DNA of 64,000 nucleotides from JBEKCP01 sp049509515 (GCA_049509515.1 JBEKZV010000028.1:52756-116755), one strand, 5' to 3'; positions 17,475 through 27,161 are shown, counted from the stretch's first letter. Translations and numbers: made by a program. Notes: generated from the sequence alone by a model not told the origin.

Positions 17475-17659
17475 GTGCGTGCGAGAGGTGCGAAGCGTGT
17501 GAAAGGTGAACAGCCGCAACGCCTTATAGTATACTGGCTTCCCGTTTCCGGGCCATATTGGCGCTGAGCGATTCCCGTGGCCGGTTGACTTTTGCGTCGC
17601 GCTTGGCGAAACTGGGGGTCCGACTTTGTGCCGTTCAGCTCCAAAGGGGAGTGTTGTCC

Positions 17660-18811
17660 ATGGTGCATGACATTGGCGCGGCGGTCGTGGGGGCGGGGTT
17701 CATTGGGCCGGTACACGTCGAGGCCCTGCGGAGGCTGGGCGTCGCGGTCCGCGGGATTCTGGGCTGCGACGCCGCGGAATCGCAGTCCGCCTGCCGGAAC
17801 CTGGGGCTCCCCAAGGCATACAATAGCCTGGACGAGGTCCTGGCGGACCCCCAGGTGCAATCGGTACACCTGGCCGTGCCCAACGTGCTGCACTACGAGT
17901 TCGCCAAGCGGGTCCTGGCGGCAGGCAAGCACGTGCTCTGCGAGAAGCCCCTGGCGATGAGCTCGGCGGAATCGGGCGAGCTGGTGGAGCTGGCCCGGGG
18001 CCGCCGCCTGGCCGCCGGCGTGTGCTACAACATCCGCTTCTATCCGCTCAACCTGGAGGCCCGCCAGCGGGTCCGCTCCGGCGACCTGGGAAAGGTCTTC
18101 GCCATCAACGGCAGCTACGCCCAGGACTGGCTCCTCTACGAGCGCGACTACAACTGGCGGGTCCTGGCCGAGCAGGGAGGGGAACTTCGCGCGGTGGCCG
18201 ACATCGGCACGCACTGGATCGACCTGGTCACGTCGATCACCGGCCTGGAGGTCGAGGCCGTGCTCGCCGACCTGGCGACGGTCCATCCCGTCCGCCGGCG
18301 GCCCAAGGGCGAGGTCGAGACGTTTACCGGGAAGCTCGCGCGGCAGGACCAGACCGAGCCGGTCGCCGTCAGCACGGAGGATTACGGTGCGATCCTGTTT
18401 CGCTTCCGCGGCGGGGCGCGGGGCAGCCTGTGGGTGTCGCAGGTCACGGCCGGGCGGAAGAACTGCATCCGCTACGAGATTGCCGGCTCCACCGCCGCGC
18501 TGGCCTGGAACAGCGAGTCGCCCAACGAGCTGTGGATCGGCCGCCGCCAGCAGCCCAACGAATCGCTGATCCGCGATCCGGCCTTGCTCGGCGACCTGGC
18601 CCGCGGCTATACGAACTACCCCGGCGGGCATAACGAGGGCTTTCCGGACGCGTTCAAACAGTGTTTTCGGGCGTTCTACCGGTACATCGCCAGCGGAGAT
18701 TTCAGCGCCACGCCCCTGTTCCCCACCTTTGCGGAAGGCCACCGCGAAGTGCTCGTTTGCGAGGCGATCCTCCGCAGCCACCGCCAGCAGCGCTGGATCG
18801 ACGTCCCCTGA
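17660..18811 (+). CDS. Gfo/Idh/MocA-family sugar oxidoreductase
   Basis: 383 residues. The start at 17660 follows GGGGAG and opens directly into the Rossmann motif AAVVGAGFIG (G11-x-G13-x2-G16). The EKP motif (CEKPLAM, E95-K96-P97) that places the catalytic lysine is present. GTHWIDLVTSITG belongs to the C-terminal domain, and the GGHNEGFPDAFKQCFRAFYRYI helix is typical. These enzymes oxidise or reduce sugars and polyols with NAD(P). No Tat signal, so it is cytoplasmic. It begins a five-gene co-directional cluster and ends 16 bases before a TIM-barrel isomerase, a very common pairing. Confidence 0.88.
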   Translation: MVHDIGAAVVGAGFIGPVHVEALRRLGVAVRGILGCDAAESQSACRNLGLPKAYNSLDEVLADPQVQSVHLAVPNVLHYEFAKRVLAAGKHVLCEKPLAMSSAESGELVELARGRRLAAGVCYNIRFYPLNLEARQRVRSGDLGKVFAINGSYAQDWLLYERDYNWRVLAEQGGELRAVADIGTHWIDLVTSITGLEVEAVLADLATVHPVRRRPKGEVETFTGKLARQDQTEPVAVSTEDYGAILFRFRGGARGSLWVSQVTAGRKNCIRYEIAGSTAALAWNSESPNELWIGRRQQPNESLIRDPALLGDLARGYTNYPGGHNEGFPDAFKQCFRAFYRYIASGDFSATPLFPTFAEGHREVLVCEAILRSHRQQRWIDVP

Positions 18812-18827
18812 CACGCGCGAGGCTGCC

Positions 18828-19757
18828 ATGCAACTCGGTTTCGTCAGTGCCATCCTGCCCGAAGTCGAGCTGGAAGACCTGTTTCGCTTCGCCGCCGCGG
18901 AGAAGTTCGATTGCATCGAGCTGATGTGCTGGCCGCCGCACCCAAGGGGTGCCCGGGCCGAGCGCCGCTATGCCGGCGTGACCCACGTCGATTGCTCGTC
19001 GCTGGACGACGCCGGGGCGGACGGGGTGCGTGCCCTGGCCGCCGGGACGGGCGTGGGGATTAGCGGTCTGGGGTATTATCCCAACCTGCTCAGTCCCGAT
19101 CCCGCCGAGGCGGCCGTGTGCGGCGAGCACCTCCGAGCGGTGATCCGCGCCGCCGCGCGCCTGGGCGTCCGCCAGGTGAACACGTTCATCGGCCGCGACT
19201 GGAAGAAGACGGTCGAGGACAATTGGCCGAGGTTCCTCGAGGCCTGGCGGCCCTTGATCGCTCTGGCCGAAGCCCAGGGGGTGCGGATCGGCATCGAGAA
19301 CTGCCCGATGTATTTCACCCGCGACGAGTGGCCCGGCGGCAAGAACCTGGCCACCTGCCCGGCGATCTGGCGGCGGATGTTCGCCGAGATTCCCAGTCCG
19401 AATTTCGGGCTGAACTACGATCCCTCGCACCTGGTATGGCAGCAGATGGACTACCTCGGGCCGATCGAGGAGTTCGCCGGCCGGATTTTCCACGTCCACG
19501 CCAAGGACGCCCAACTGGATCGCGACCGCTTGAACGACGTGGGCGTGCTGGCCACGCCGCTGGAATACCACCAGCCGCGGCTGCCGGGGCAGGGGGACAT
19601 CGACTGGGCGGCCTTCCTGGCGGCCTTGGCCCGCGCCGGTTACCGCGGCCCGGTGGCGATCGAGGTCGAGGATCGTCGCTTCGAGGGCAGCCTGGCCACT
19701 CGGCAGCAGGCCCTGCGCGAGAGCGCCGCGCACCTCCGCCCCTTGCTGGAGAAATGA
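18828..19757 (+). CDS. Xylose isomerase-like TIM-barrel sugar isomerase/epimerase
   Basis: 309 residues. The start at 18828 is 16 bases after the preceding stop. Motifs of the AP-endonuclease-2/sugar-isomerase family are in order: FDCIELMCWPPHP, GIENCPM (metal-ligand Glu), NYDPSHLVW (Asp/His ligands), IFHVHAKDA (His) and GQGDIDWAAFLAAL, then AIEVED near the C-terminus. Members isomerise or epimerise sugars with a divalent metal. Together with the Gfo/Idh enzyme it likely processes an oxidised sugar. Confidence 0.85.
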   Translation: MQLGFVSAILPEVELEDLFRFAAAEKFDCIELMCWPPHPRGARAERRYAGVTHVDCSSLDDAGADGVRALAAGTGVGISGLGYYPNLLSPDPAEAAVCGEHLRAVIRAAARLGVRQVNTFIGRDWKKTVEDNWPRFLEAWRPLIALAEAQGVRIGIENCPMYFTRDEWPGGKNLATCPAIWRRMFAEIPSPNFGLNYDPSHLVWQQMDYLGPIEEFAGRIFHVHAKDAQLDRDRLNDVGVLATPLEYHQPRLPGQGDIDWAAFLAALARAGYRGPVAIEVEDRRFEGSLATRQQALRESAAHLRPLLEK

Positions 19758-19808
19758 CGCATCCGGCACACTCCCCGTGGCAGACACGTCGGCACGCGAG
19801 GCCTCGCG

Positions 19809-21194
19809 ATGAACACCCCGCAGCAAATCACGCTTCGGCAATGGGATGCACGCTACGCCCGGTTGCGCGCCGCCGGGCTCCGCGAGCCGGCCTACGGCGG
19901 TCCGCTCGGGCGGCATGCCGTCGAGGGCGACTCCCGCCTGCTCCACCTGCGGATGGACGACTCCCCGGCCGCGCTGCGGCTGTGGAACTTCCTCCTTACC
20001 GAAGACCAACGACTGTATCAGGCGGAGGCGGCGGGCAAGCGGATCGTGGGCACGATGAAAGACCTCGGCACCGTGCCGGTCATGGCCTACGCCCTGGACA
20101 ACGTCGTGGCCTTCTACCCCGACGGCGCCTGGTGGCTCCCCTGCCTCATGGAGCGGAACACGAAACTCCTGGAGATCGCCGACTCGCTGGGGATCGACGA
20201 TTCGTTCTGCCCGGTCCGCGCGATGCTCGGGGCCTTTGCCGGCGAGCCCCACTTCCCCCTGCCGGGGCTGCTGACCTGCAGCGTGGGGGCCGTCTGCGAC
20301 GACTTCTCGGCGATTGCCCAGCGGCTGGCCGGCCTGGGCTTTCCGATCCTGTGGTGGGAAATGCCGCACCGGCGGCATCCCGCCCCGGAGGAACCCGCCG
20401 TGCCGCTGCCCGGCGGCCCGGCTACGATGGGCACCCTGCTGGCCCCGAGCAGCCAGGTGGCCTTCGTTCAAGGCGAGCTCGAGCGGGTGCGGCAGGCCCT
20501 GGCGGCCTTCGCCGGGCAGCCCTTGAGCGAGGAGCGGCTGCGGGCCGGCATCGCCGAGGCCAACCGCGTCCGCCGCCTCCTGGACGAGCTGCGGCAGATG
20601 GCCTACACGGCCCCATGCTGCCCGTTGGGGGCCCTGGAAATGCTCGTCGCCGAAATGCTGGCGATCCATTTCTGTTCCGACCGCGCCGAGACGATCTGTG
20701 TGCTGGAGGATCTGGCCGCGGAGGTCCGCCGCCGGGTGAGCTGCGGCGCGGGCGTCCTGCCCGCCACCGCCGCCCGCATCTACTGGGTCAACCCCGTGGC
20801 CGATCTCCGCGTAATGAACCTCCTGGAGGACGCCGGCGGCCGGCTGTGCGGCAGCGAGTTCTTGTTCTGCCACGCCCTGGCGCCCATCCCCGAGGACCTG
20901 CCCCCGATGGAGGCCCTGGCCCGAACGGCCTTGGCCGACCCGATGGTCGGTTCCGCGGCGGACCGGGCCGCGTATGTCGTGGGCGATGCCCGCCGCTTCG
21001 CCGCCGAGGCCGTCGTCGTCTCGCGGATCCCCGGGGCCAGCCACTGCGCCTTGGAAGGCCAGGTGATCGCCCAGGCGGTCCGCGACGAGCTGGGCCTGCC
21101 CGTGCTGGAGATCGAGGTGCCGCCGATCACCGATGCCCTCGAACCCGGCCTGTGGACGCGGCTGGAAGCCCTGGTCGAGATCGTGCATCATTAG
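19809..21194 (+). CDS. 2-hydroxyacyl-CoA dehydratase (HgdB/BcrC-like) family protein
   Basis: 461 residues. The overall pattern matches the D-component family of 2-hydroxyacyl-CoA dehydratases and benzoyl-CoA reductases. Candidate [4Fe-4S] cysteines are C134 (DDSFCPVRAMLG), C157/C163 (LLTCSVGAVCDDF) and C413 (GASHCALEGQVI); the last region leads into LPVLEIEVPPITD, like the VPTL..D end of family members. Normally two such subunits and an ATP-driven activator work together; neither a second subunit nor an activator is in this window. It sits 51 bases after the sugar isomerase and 162 bases before a glycosidase. Family call is by eye and moderately firm; a reaction cannot be stated. Confidence 0.65.
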   Translation: MNTPQQITLRQWDARYARLRAAGLREPAYGGPLGRHAVEGDSRLLHLRMDDSPAALRLWNFLLTEDQRLYQAEAAGKRIVGTMKDLGTVPVMAYALDNVVAFYPDGAWWLPCLMERNTKLLEIADSLGIDDSFCPVRAMLGAFAGEPHFPLPGLLTCSVGAVCDDFSAIAQRLAGLGFPILWWEMPHRRHPAPEEPAVPLPGGPATMGTLLAPSSQVAFVQGELERVRQALAAFAGQPLSEERLRAGIAEANRVRRLLDELRQMAYTAPCCPLGALEMLVAEMLAIHFCSDRAETICVLEDLAAEVRRRVSCGAGVLPATAARIYWVNPVADLRVMNLLEDAGGRLCGSEFLFCHALAPIPEDLPPMEALARTALADPMVGSAADRAAYVVGDARRFAAEAVVVSRIPGASHCALEGQVIAQAVRDELGLPVLEIEVPPITDALEPGLWTRLEALVEIVHH

Positions 21195-21356
21195 GGCATC
21201 CGGCACAGTCCGTGTGCCGGATACGTTGGGCTCGGGGCACACTGCGTGCGCGGACCACGTTGCCAAGAAACCTGGCCGCACCCTTAGAGTTTGAAAACCG
21301 CCCGCCGCGCGGTTAGTCTGGAAGCCACTGGACCCTTGCCCGACGAGGAGAACACC

Positions 21357-24032
21357 GTGAACACCAAGCGGTTTCTGGCGGTGGCGGTGCTGGCGATCGG
21401 CCTGATCCCGGTGGTTGCGGCCCGGCGTGCCGCGGGCGCGACCATCCTTTCCAACGATAGTTGCCTGCGGGCGCTACTGGCCTTCCGGACGCCCCTGGCG
21501 ATCTCCCCGGACGGGCAGCTCAAGACGGTGCTGGACCCCGCCGTCCCGAAGAACAAGGACCCCAAGCCGCTCGCCGATTTTCAGTCGCCGCTGCCGCCCG
21601 TGGGCTGGTTCCAGCCGGAGTTCGACGATTCGTCGTGGGACCGCCAGCGGTCGCCCGTGGAAGTCGCTCCGGAATGGTGGAGTGGGAACACGTCGCTGCA
21701 CTCGGCCACGAGCAACTCGATCCTCCACCTGCGGTGGCGGTTCGCGGTGGGCGACCCGGCCCGGGCCGGGGATCTCAAGCTCGCAGTGGAGTACGTCGGC
21801 GGGCTGGTGGTGTACCTGAACGGCCGGGAAGTGGTCCGCCGCCACCTGCCGGCGGGTGAAATCCGGCCCGACACCCTCGCCGACAAGTATCCCGACGACC
21901 TGTACTGCGAGCCGGGCGGTAAGTTCCTCCAGGCGCCCTGGCCGGGCCAGGAGATCAAGAAGGACCTCATGCCGCACTTCGAGCGCCGCTACCGCCGCAT
22001 CGCCGGCCTGGCCGTGCCGGCCGGGCTGCTCCGCAAGGGCGGCAACGTCCTGGCCCTCGAAATCCACCGCGCGGCGATCAACCAGGCGGCGATTGCCGCC
22101 GAGCGGAAAGAGGAGGGCGCGATGTACACCCGGCCGGGCATCTGGGCCTATGCGGGGCTGAAGAGCATCGAGCTCACGAGCGATGGCGACGGCGCAGCCC
22201 CCAACGTCGCCCGCCCCAGCGGCATCCAGCTCTGGAACGTCGCCCCATGGGAGACCGTCACCTCGTTCGACTACGGCGACCCGCAAGACGCACTTCAGCC
22301 GGTGACGCTGAGCGCGGTCAAGAACAGCGTCTTCTCCGGGCGGCTGGCGGTCAGCTCCGGCCAGGCGATCGAGGGCCTCAGGGTGTCGGTCGGCGAACTG
22401 ACGTTGGCCGGCGGCGGCAACCTGCCCGCCGCGGCGGTCCGCGTCCGCTACGCCGAGCCGGCAGTGCCCGAAAAATGCTGGACCCCGCCGCAGCGCTACA
22501 ACGGCCTGGTCGATGCGATCCCCGCAGAAATCCCGGTGGTCCGGGCCCCGCCGCCGCGCGAGGATTATCTCTGCCGCCCGATCTCGCGACCCAGCCGCAC
22601 CAGCGGCGCGGTGGCCTCGCTGTGGCTGACGGTGCGGGTGCCCAAGGACGCCAAGGCGGGCAAGTACCAGGGCACGATCACCGTCGCGGCCGAGGGGCTG
22701 CCGGCCACGGCCGTGCCGCTGGAAGTCATGGTCCACGACTGGGCGCTCCCCGACCCGAAGGACTTCCGCCTGCACAACCTCATTTTCGTGTCCCAGGAAG
22801 CGGTTGCCCGGCACTACGGCGTGCCGCTCTGGTCCCCACGGCACTTCGAGCTGATGGGCCGGTCGCTCGACCTGCTCGCCGCGGTCAACTCCCGCGAGAT
22901 CCCCGTCAATCTGTGCATCGACTTCTACGGCCTGGGCGGGAACTCCGAGTCGATGGTTCGCTGGATCAAGCAGCCCGACGGCTCTTTCAAGTACGACTTC
23001 ACCGTCTTCGACAAGTACCTGGACCTGGTCGCCAAGCACTGCGGCAGGCCCTGCCCGCTGCGGCTGAACTGCTGGGGCGAGGTCAAGGCGTACCGCGAAT
23101 ACGAGAAGCAGAAACTGGTGCAGCACTCCCCGGCCACCGGCGTGAGCGTGCTCGATCCGGCCAGCGGCAAGCTGGAGCGGATGGACCAGCCCTGCCCCGG
23201 TACGCGGGAGAGCTTCGATTTCTGGAAGCCGGTGCTCGACACGGCCCTGAAGAAGATCGCGGCCCGCGGCTGGCTGGACGCCGCCGCCCTGGGCCATAAC
23301 AGCTACTGCTACGAGCCCGCACGCGAGGTGGTCGGCGTCGGCAAGCAGCTCTGGCCGGACGGCGTGTGGGCCTACACCGCCCACAACGGCACGCTGGGCG
23401 GCAGTTGGAAGACCACCGAGGCCGGCGTGACCATGCCCATCAAGTACGCGGTGTGCGTGTGGACCGAAGGGCGAGTCAGCCCACGCGGCTACCGCGAGCT
23501 GCTCAAGCCCCGGCCGGGCGTGTGGTGCAATACGGCCCGCAGCCGGCATTGGGACGCCTCGCCCCTGGCGGTCGTCCGCAATCTGCCCGAGGAGATGAGC
23601 ATGCGCGGCCACGACGGCGTGGGCGACTTCGGCGCCGACCTCTTCCCGCTGAAGAATCCCAACGGCAAGGGCTACTTCTGCCTCGGCAACGGGCGGGGCA
23701 CCGGCGGGCCCAACGACGCCCAGCGGGCCATCCTCGCCCCCGGCCCCGACGGACCGGTGGCCACCGAGCGCTTCGAGAACTTCCGCGAGGGCGTAGAACT
23801 CACCGAAGTCCTCCTTTTCCTGGAAAAGGCGCTCCAGGCCGGAACCCTCAGCGAGGGGCTCGCGGAGAAGGTCAACCGCTGCCTCGACCAGCGGAGCGAG
23901 GTCTTCCGCATGTACTGGTACCAGCGCGGCTGGAACTTCATCAACCGCTGGTCGCCGGCCGGGCAGACCGACCGCGACCGGCAGCTCCTGGCCCTCGCGG
24001 CCGAGGTCGCCGTCGAAGTCCGCAACAGGTAA
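21357..24032 (+). CDS. Secreted DUF4091/GH123-like glycoside hydrolase (paralogue 1)
   Basis: 891 residues from the GTG at 21357, which has GAGGAG 7 bases upstream; a longer frame exists but has no such site. A signal peptide (FLAVAVLAIGLIPVVAARRAAGA) is followed by a jelly-roll-like segment with FQPEFDDSSWDRQ, then VEYVGGLVVYLNGREVVRRHLP, as in carbohydrate-binding or GH2-like N-terminal domains. A linker beta-sandwich (LWLTVRVPKDAKAGKYQGTI) leads into a catalytic TIM-barrel-like domain with DFRLHNLIFVSQEAVARHYG, NLCIDFYG and ENFREGVELTEVLLFLEKAL, the last typical of DUF4091. Its paralogue is at 30650-33883. Exported; substrate unknown. It precedes a GH36 gene by 24 bases. Confidence 0.75.
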   Translation: MNTKRFLAVAVLAIGLIPVVAARRAAGATILSNDSCLRALLAFRTPLAISPDGQLKTVLDPAVPKNKDPKPLADFQSPLPPVGWFQPEFDDSSWDRQRSPVEVAPEWWSGNTSLHSATSNSILHLRWRFAVGDPARAGDLKLAVEYVGGLVVYLNGREVVRRHLPAGEIRPDTLADKYPDDLYCEPGGKFLQAPWPGQEIKKDLMPHFERRYRRIAGLAVPAGLLRKGGNVLALEIHRAAINQAAIAAERKEEGAMYTRPGIWAYAGLKSIELTSDGDGAAPNVARPSGIQLWNVAPWETVTSFDYGDPQDALQPVTLSAVKNSVFSGRLAVSSGQAIEGLRVSVGELTLAGGGNLPAAAVRVRYAEPAVPEKCWTPPQRYNGLVDAIPAEIPVVRAPPPREDYLCRPISRPSRTSGAVASLWLTVRVPKDAKAGKYQGTITVAAEGLPATAVPLEVMVHDWALPDPKDFRLHNLIFVSQEAVARHYGVPLWSPRHFELMGRSLDLLAAVNSREIPVNLCIDFYGLGGNSESMVRWIKQPDGSFKYDFTVFDKYLDLVAKHCGRPCPLRLNCWGEVKAYREYEKQKLVQHSPATGVSVLDPASGKLERMDQPCPGTRESFDFWKPVLDTALKKIAARGWLDAAALGHNSYCYEPAREVVGVGKQLWPDGVWAYTAHNGTLGGSWKTTEAGVTMPIKYAVCVWTEGRVSPRGYRELLKPRPGVWCNTARSRHWDASPLAVVRNLPEEMSMRGHDGVGDFGADLFPLKNPNGKGYFCLGNGRGTGGPNDAQRAILAPGPDGPVATERFENFREGVELTEVLLFLEKALQAGTLSEGLAEKVNRCLDQRSEVFRMYWYQRGWNFINRWSPAGQTDRDRQLLALAAEVAVEVRNR

Positions 24033-24056
24033 ACCACGTCACGAAAGGGACCGAGC

Positions 24057-26108
24057 ATGAGAACCGCCGCCGGGCACATCGTCATCGGGCTTCTTCTCGC
24101 ACTGGGGATTGCCGTGGGATCGGCCGTGGCAGCCCCGGCCCAGACTGCCGGCCCATTGGACGCCGCCGACCATGCGGCCAAACAGGCTTGGGTCGATCGC
24201 TACCTGGGGGACAAGGCTGGCGAGCTTTTCTTTTCGCTGCGCTACGGCGACCGGCCGGCCGCGGAGTTGCTCCCTGCCTGGAAGCGGGCGCGGGCAGTGC
24301 ATGCGCTGGATGACAACCGCACGCTGATCCGCGTGCTTTGGAGGGACCCGGCGACGCAACTCATGGTGGTCGCGGATGCCGTCGTGTACCGCGACTTCCC
24401 GGCCGTCGAGTGGGTGCTCTACTTCAAGAACGAGGGCCAGGCCGCCACGCCGATCCTGTCCGACATCCGGCCGCTGACGGCATTCGTGGCCCACACCCCC
24501 TGGCCCGGCACGGTGCACTATGCAAAGGGGGGCGTCGCCGCGCTGGACGACTTCGCACCTCAGCAGCACGCCCTGCCGCCCGGCGGCGGATTCGACCTTC
24601 GCTCTTCCGGCGGCCGGTCCTCGAACGGCGTCTTGCCCTTCTTCAACGTCGAGACGGGCGGCGGCGGCGTGATCGAGGCCATCGGTTGGACCGGCAACTG
24701 GGCAGCCCGGTTCGAGCGGGCCAGCGACGGCCGCTTCACGCTGGCCGCCGGTATGCAGCGCACCCGCCTGAAGCTGCTCCCCGGCGAAACGGTCCGCACG
24801 CCGCGCATCCTGCTCCTATTCTGGCGCGGGGACCGGCTGGAGAGCCAGAACCTCTTGCGCCGCTTCTTGTTGGGCCACCATTCGCCGCTGCCCAAGACCA
24901 TGCGCGATCGTTTGCCGGTCTTCTACGGCTCATGGGGCGAGCTCCGCGAGCAGACGCAGCTCCAGGCGATCCAGTGGTTCGTGGACAACAAGATTCCCAT
25001 CGACGTCTTCTGGATCGACGCCGGCTGGTACGGCGATAAGCCTTTCCAGGAAGGCTCGACCGACGCCAACAGCGAGTGGTGGAAGTACACCGGGAGCTGG
25101 CGGCCCAACAAGATCACCTACCCCCGCGGCCTCGGGCCCATCGGCGAGGCCCTCCGCCGCAACCATTTGGGGTTCCTGCTGTGGATCGAAGCCGAGCGGG
25201 TGTTCCGCGGCACCGATCTCCAGCGGCAGCATCCCGAGTGGCTGCTGGGTCCGCAGGGCGATAATTTCCTGGTACACCTGGGCAACCCCGCCGCCCGGCA
25301 GGGGATTACGGACATCGTCTCGTCGTTGGTGCGCCAGGGGGATCTGACCTGGTATCGCCAGGACTTCAACACCGACCCGGAGAATTTCTGGAGCGCCGCC
25401 GATAAGCCGGACCGCGTCGGCCTGACCGAGATCCGCTACATCGAGGGGCTCTACGCCTTCTGGGACGCGCTGGTGGCCCGCCATCCGGGCCTGATGATCG
25501 ACAACTGCGCCAGCGGCGGCCGGCGGCTCGACCTCGAGACGATCTCGCGGAGCGTGCCCCTCTGGCGGAGCGATTTCCAGTGCCGCCCCGACTTCAATCC
25601 GGCCGGCATGCAAGGGCAGACTTACGGGCTCAACTCCTGGATTCCCTGGAGCGCGGCGGTCGCGCGGGCCAGCGATCCCTATGGCTTTCGCAGCGGCCTG
25701 GGGGCCGGGGTCATTCTGAACACCCCCCTCGATCGACCCGAGCACCTCCGGCCGCTTGTCGAGCAAGCCCGGCAGCTCCAGCCCTATTTCCTGGGCGACT
25801 ATTATCCGCTCACGCCCTACAGCGTCGCCGACGGCGATTGGCTGGCCATGCAGTTCAACCGGCCCGAGCTTTCCGACGGCCTGGTGCTGGTCTATCGCCG
25901 TCCGGCATGCCGCGAAGACTCGTTGCGATTGAAACTCCACGGCCTGGAGCCGGCGGCCCGGTATGAGGTCCGCAGCTTCGACGCCACCACGGGCACCGTC
26001 GCCAGCGGAAAGGACCTGCTGGAGCAGGGCTTGCCGGTGAGCCTTGCAGCCAAGCCCGCGGCGGCAGTGATCCGCTACCGGCGGGCCGATGCGGCCCCGG
26101 CCCGCTGA
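24057..26108 (+). CDS. Secreted GH36-type alpha-galactosidase
   Basis: 683 residues. A signal peptide (HIVIGLLLALGIAVGSAVAAPA) precedes an N-terminal beta-sandwich and a TIM barrel. IDVFWIDAGWYGD starts the barrel, TWYRQDFN carries the expected nucleophile D436, and IDNCASGGRRLDLE...RSVPLWRSD carries the acid/base D506. These are the two-Asp signatures of GH36. YRQD replaces the common KWD, so the specificity may differ from classical raffinose/melibiose enzymes. Probably a periplasmic retaining alpha-galactosidase. It is the last gene of the 17.6-26.1 kb cluster, and a hairpin at 26133-26165 follows its stop. Confidence 0.85.
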   Translation: MRTAAGHIVIGLLLALGIAVGSAVAAPAQTAGPLDAADHAAKQAWVDRYLGDKAGELFFSLRYGDRPAAELLPAWKRARAVHALDDNRTLIRVLWRDPATQLMVVADAVVYRDFPAVEWVLYFKNEGQAATPILSDIRPLTAFVAHTPWPGTVHYAKGGVAALDDFAPQQHALPPGGGFDLRSSGGRSSNGVLPFFNVETGGGGVIEAIGWTGNWAARFERASDGRFTLAAGMQRTRLKLLPGETVRTPRILLLFWRGDRLESQNLLRRFLLGHHSPLPKTMRDRLPVFYGSWGELREQTQLQAIQWFVDNKIPIDVFWIDAGWYGDKPFQEGSTDANSEWWKYTGSWRPNKITYPRGLGPIGEALRRNHLGFLLWIEAERVFRGTDLQRQHPEWLLGPQGDNFLVHLGNPAARQGITDIVSSLVRQGDLTWYRQDFNTDPENFWSAADKPDRVGLTEIRYIEGLYAFWDALVARHPGLMIDNCASGGRRLDLETISRSVPLWRSDFQCRPDFNPAGMQGQTYGLNSWIPWSAAVARASDPYGFRSGLGAGVILNTPLDRPEHLRPLVEQARQLQPYFLGDYYPLTPYSVADGDWLAMQFNRPELSDGLVLVYRRPACREDSLRLKLHGLEPAARYEVRSFDATTGTVASGKDLLEQGLPVSLAAKPAAAVIRYRRADAAPAR

Positions 26109-26132
26109 GGAATTTCCTTTGCGGAAACAACG

Positions 26133-26165
26133 GTAGGGTGGGACTCGTACCTCGTCCCGCCCTAC
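26133..26165. repeat. GTAGGGTGGGAC hairpin (minimal REP-like element)
   Basis: GTAGGGTGGGAC-tcgtacctc-GTCCCGCCCTAC, a 12-bp stem with one wobble, between convergent genes. It may also terminate transcription. Its end resembles the larger elements at 8155, 11300 and 46132. Confidence 0.6.
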
Positions 26166-26168
26166 GAA

Positions 26169-27083
26169 CTATTTCCGGTATACGTGTAGCCTACGGAGAT
26201 ACTCCGCGCGGTCTTGTTCCTGCTTTTGACCGACTTCCTGAAGCCTCGCCACAATGGCGTTGAATTCGGTATCTGTGGCGTCATTTTCAAAGGCAATCAC
26301 ACCCGCGTCGGCGTCGTAGTGCCACCGGCCCCAATTCTCGTCGAGCACATCGCAGGCCTTCAATAGCCCCGCTGTGATGGCATCGTCCGAATCCCGCAGC
26401 GCCGCAAAGAGCGCCCTATTCTTGATAAACTGGTCGGACATGGCTGTAGCCAATCGCGAGCGATCTCGCTCCGGCACTCCTTGCGCAGCCAGTAGCTCCT
26501 GAATCCGCTGGGGCGCCCGGATGCAAAGGTCGCGGAGATCGTCACTGGCTTTGCGAACACGTTGGATTTGCTCGCGAGCGTTGGCCAGGTCGGTTCTCTC
26601 CTTCAGTTGGCCCGGCAGGAGCGGTGACATCTTCTCCAACTTGTTACACGCCCGCTGATAGGGAGCCATTTGATCCTTCATCCACTGCAAGAACCGGGGG
26701 GCGACTTGGTTGAGCACCGCCTCGTCATCCAAGGGCCTCCCTCCATTTCTGAGGACCGCGTCGACCTGCGCCGTGGCCCCCAGGGCGACGAAAATCACAA
26801 AAGTTGTTGACGCGGCGGTTCGACTACGCCTCGAAAGATAGAACGCCAATAGGGAGGGAAGGATGCTGATGATCAACAATCCCGTGACTTGTCCGAAGAT
26901 GTAGGGCACCAAGCGCACAAGCGGGTAGGATGCGGACCGCTGAAAGGGCTGCATCGCGAGAACGACCGCTGCTCCGAAGATGAACACGGCCCAGTCCCGC
27001 CTGGAAAGCCAAAACCTTTTCTTTCGGAGAGGCTCTGTTTGGTGAGGCATTCCGCCTTGATCCGAATGGGGGACTTGGCTCAT
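26169..27083 (-). CDS. Membrane protein of unknown function
   Basis: 304 residues from the ATG at 27083, which is preceded by GAGGG; 13 more codons upstream are open but unsupported. After a basic N-terminus (LRKKRFWLSRRD) there are three hydrophobic segments: WAVFIFGAAVVLAMQPF, IFGQVTGLLIISILPSLLAFYL and TTFVIFVALGATAQV. The remaining ~200 residues are helical and charged, probably a coiled coil on one side of the membrane. I do not recognise the family. It lies next to a DUF2442 gene on the same strand, with no obvious functional link. Confidence 0.6.
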   Translation of the reverse strand: MSQVPHSDQGGMPHQTEPLRKKRFWLSRRDWAVFIFGAAVVLAMQPFQRSASYPLVRLVPYIFGQVTGLLIISILPSLLAFYLSRRSRTAASTTFVIFVALGATAQVDAVLRNGGRPLDDEAVLNQVAPRFLQWMKDQMAPYQRACNKLEKMSPLLPGQLKERTDLANAREQIQRVRKASDDLRDLCIRAPQRIQELLAAQGVPERDRSRLATAMSDQFIKNRALFAALRDSDDAITAGLLKACDVLDENWGRWHYDADAGVIAFENDATDTEFNAIVARLQEVGQKQEQDRAEYLRRLHVYRK

Positions 27084-27161
27084 GGGACCCTCGAATTCCA
27101 CGAGGTGGGGCCTGACTCGCAATATCGACTTTCCTGCCGCTGCTGGTCGGTTCCGACCCTC

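Noticed and set aside
16748..18916. 722-codon minus-strand frame ending in the HAD phosphatase
   Set aside because: Only the last 219 codons show HAD motifs; the rest is antisense to the Gfo/Idh gene.
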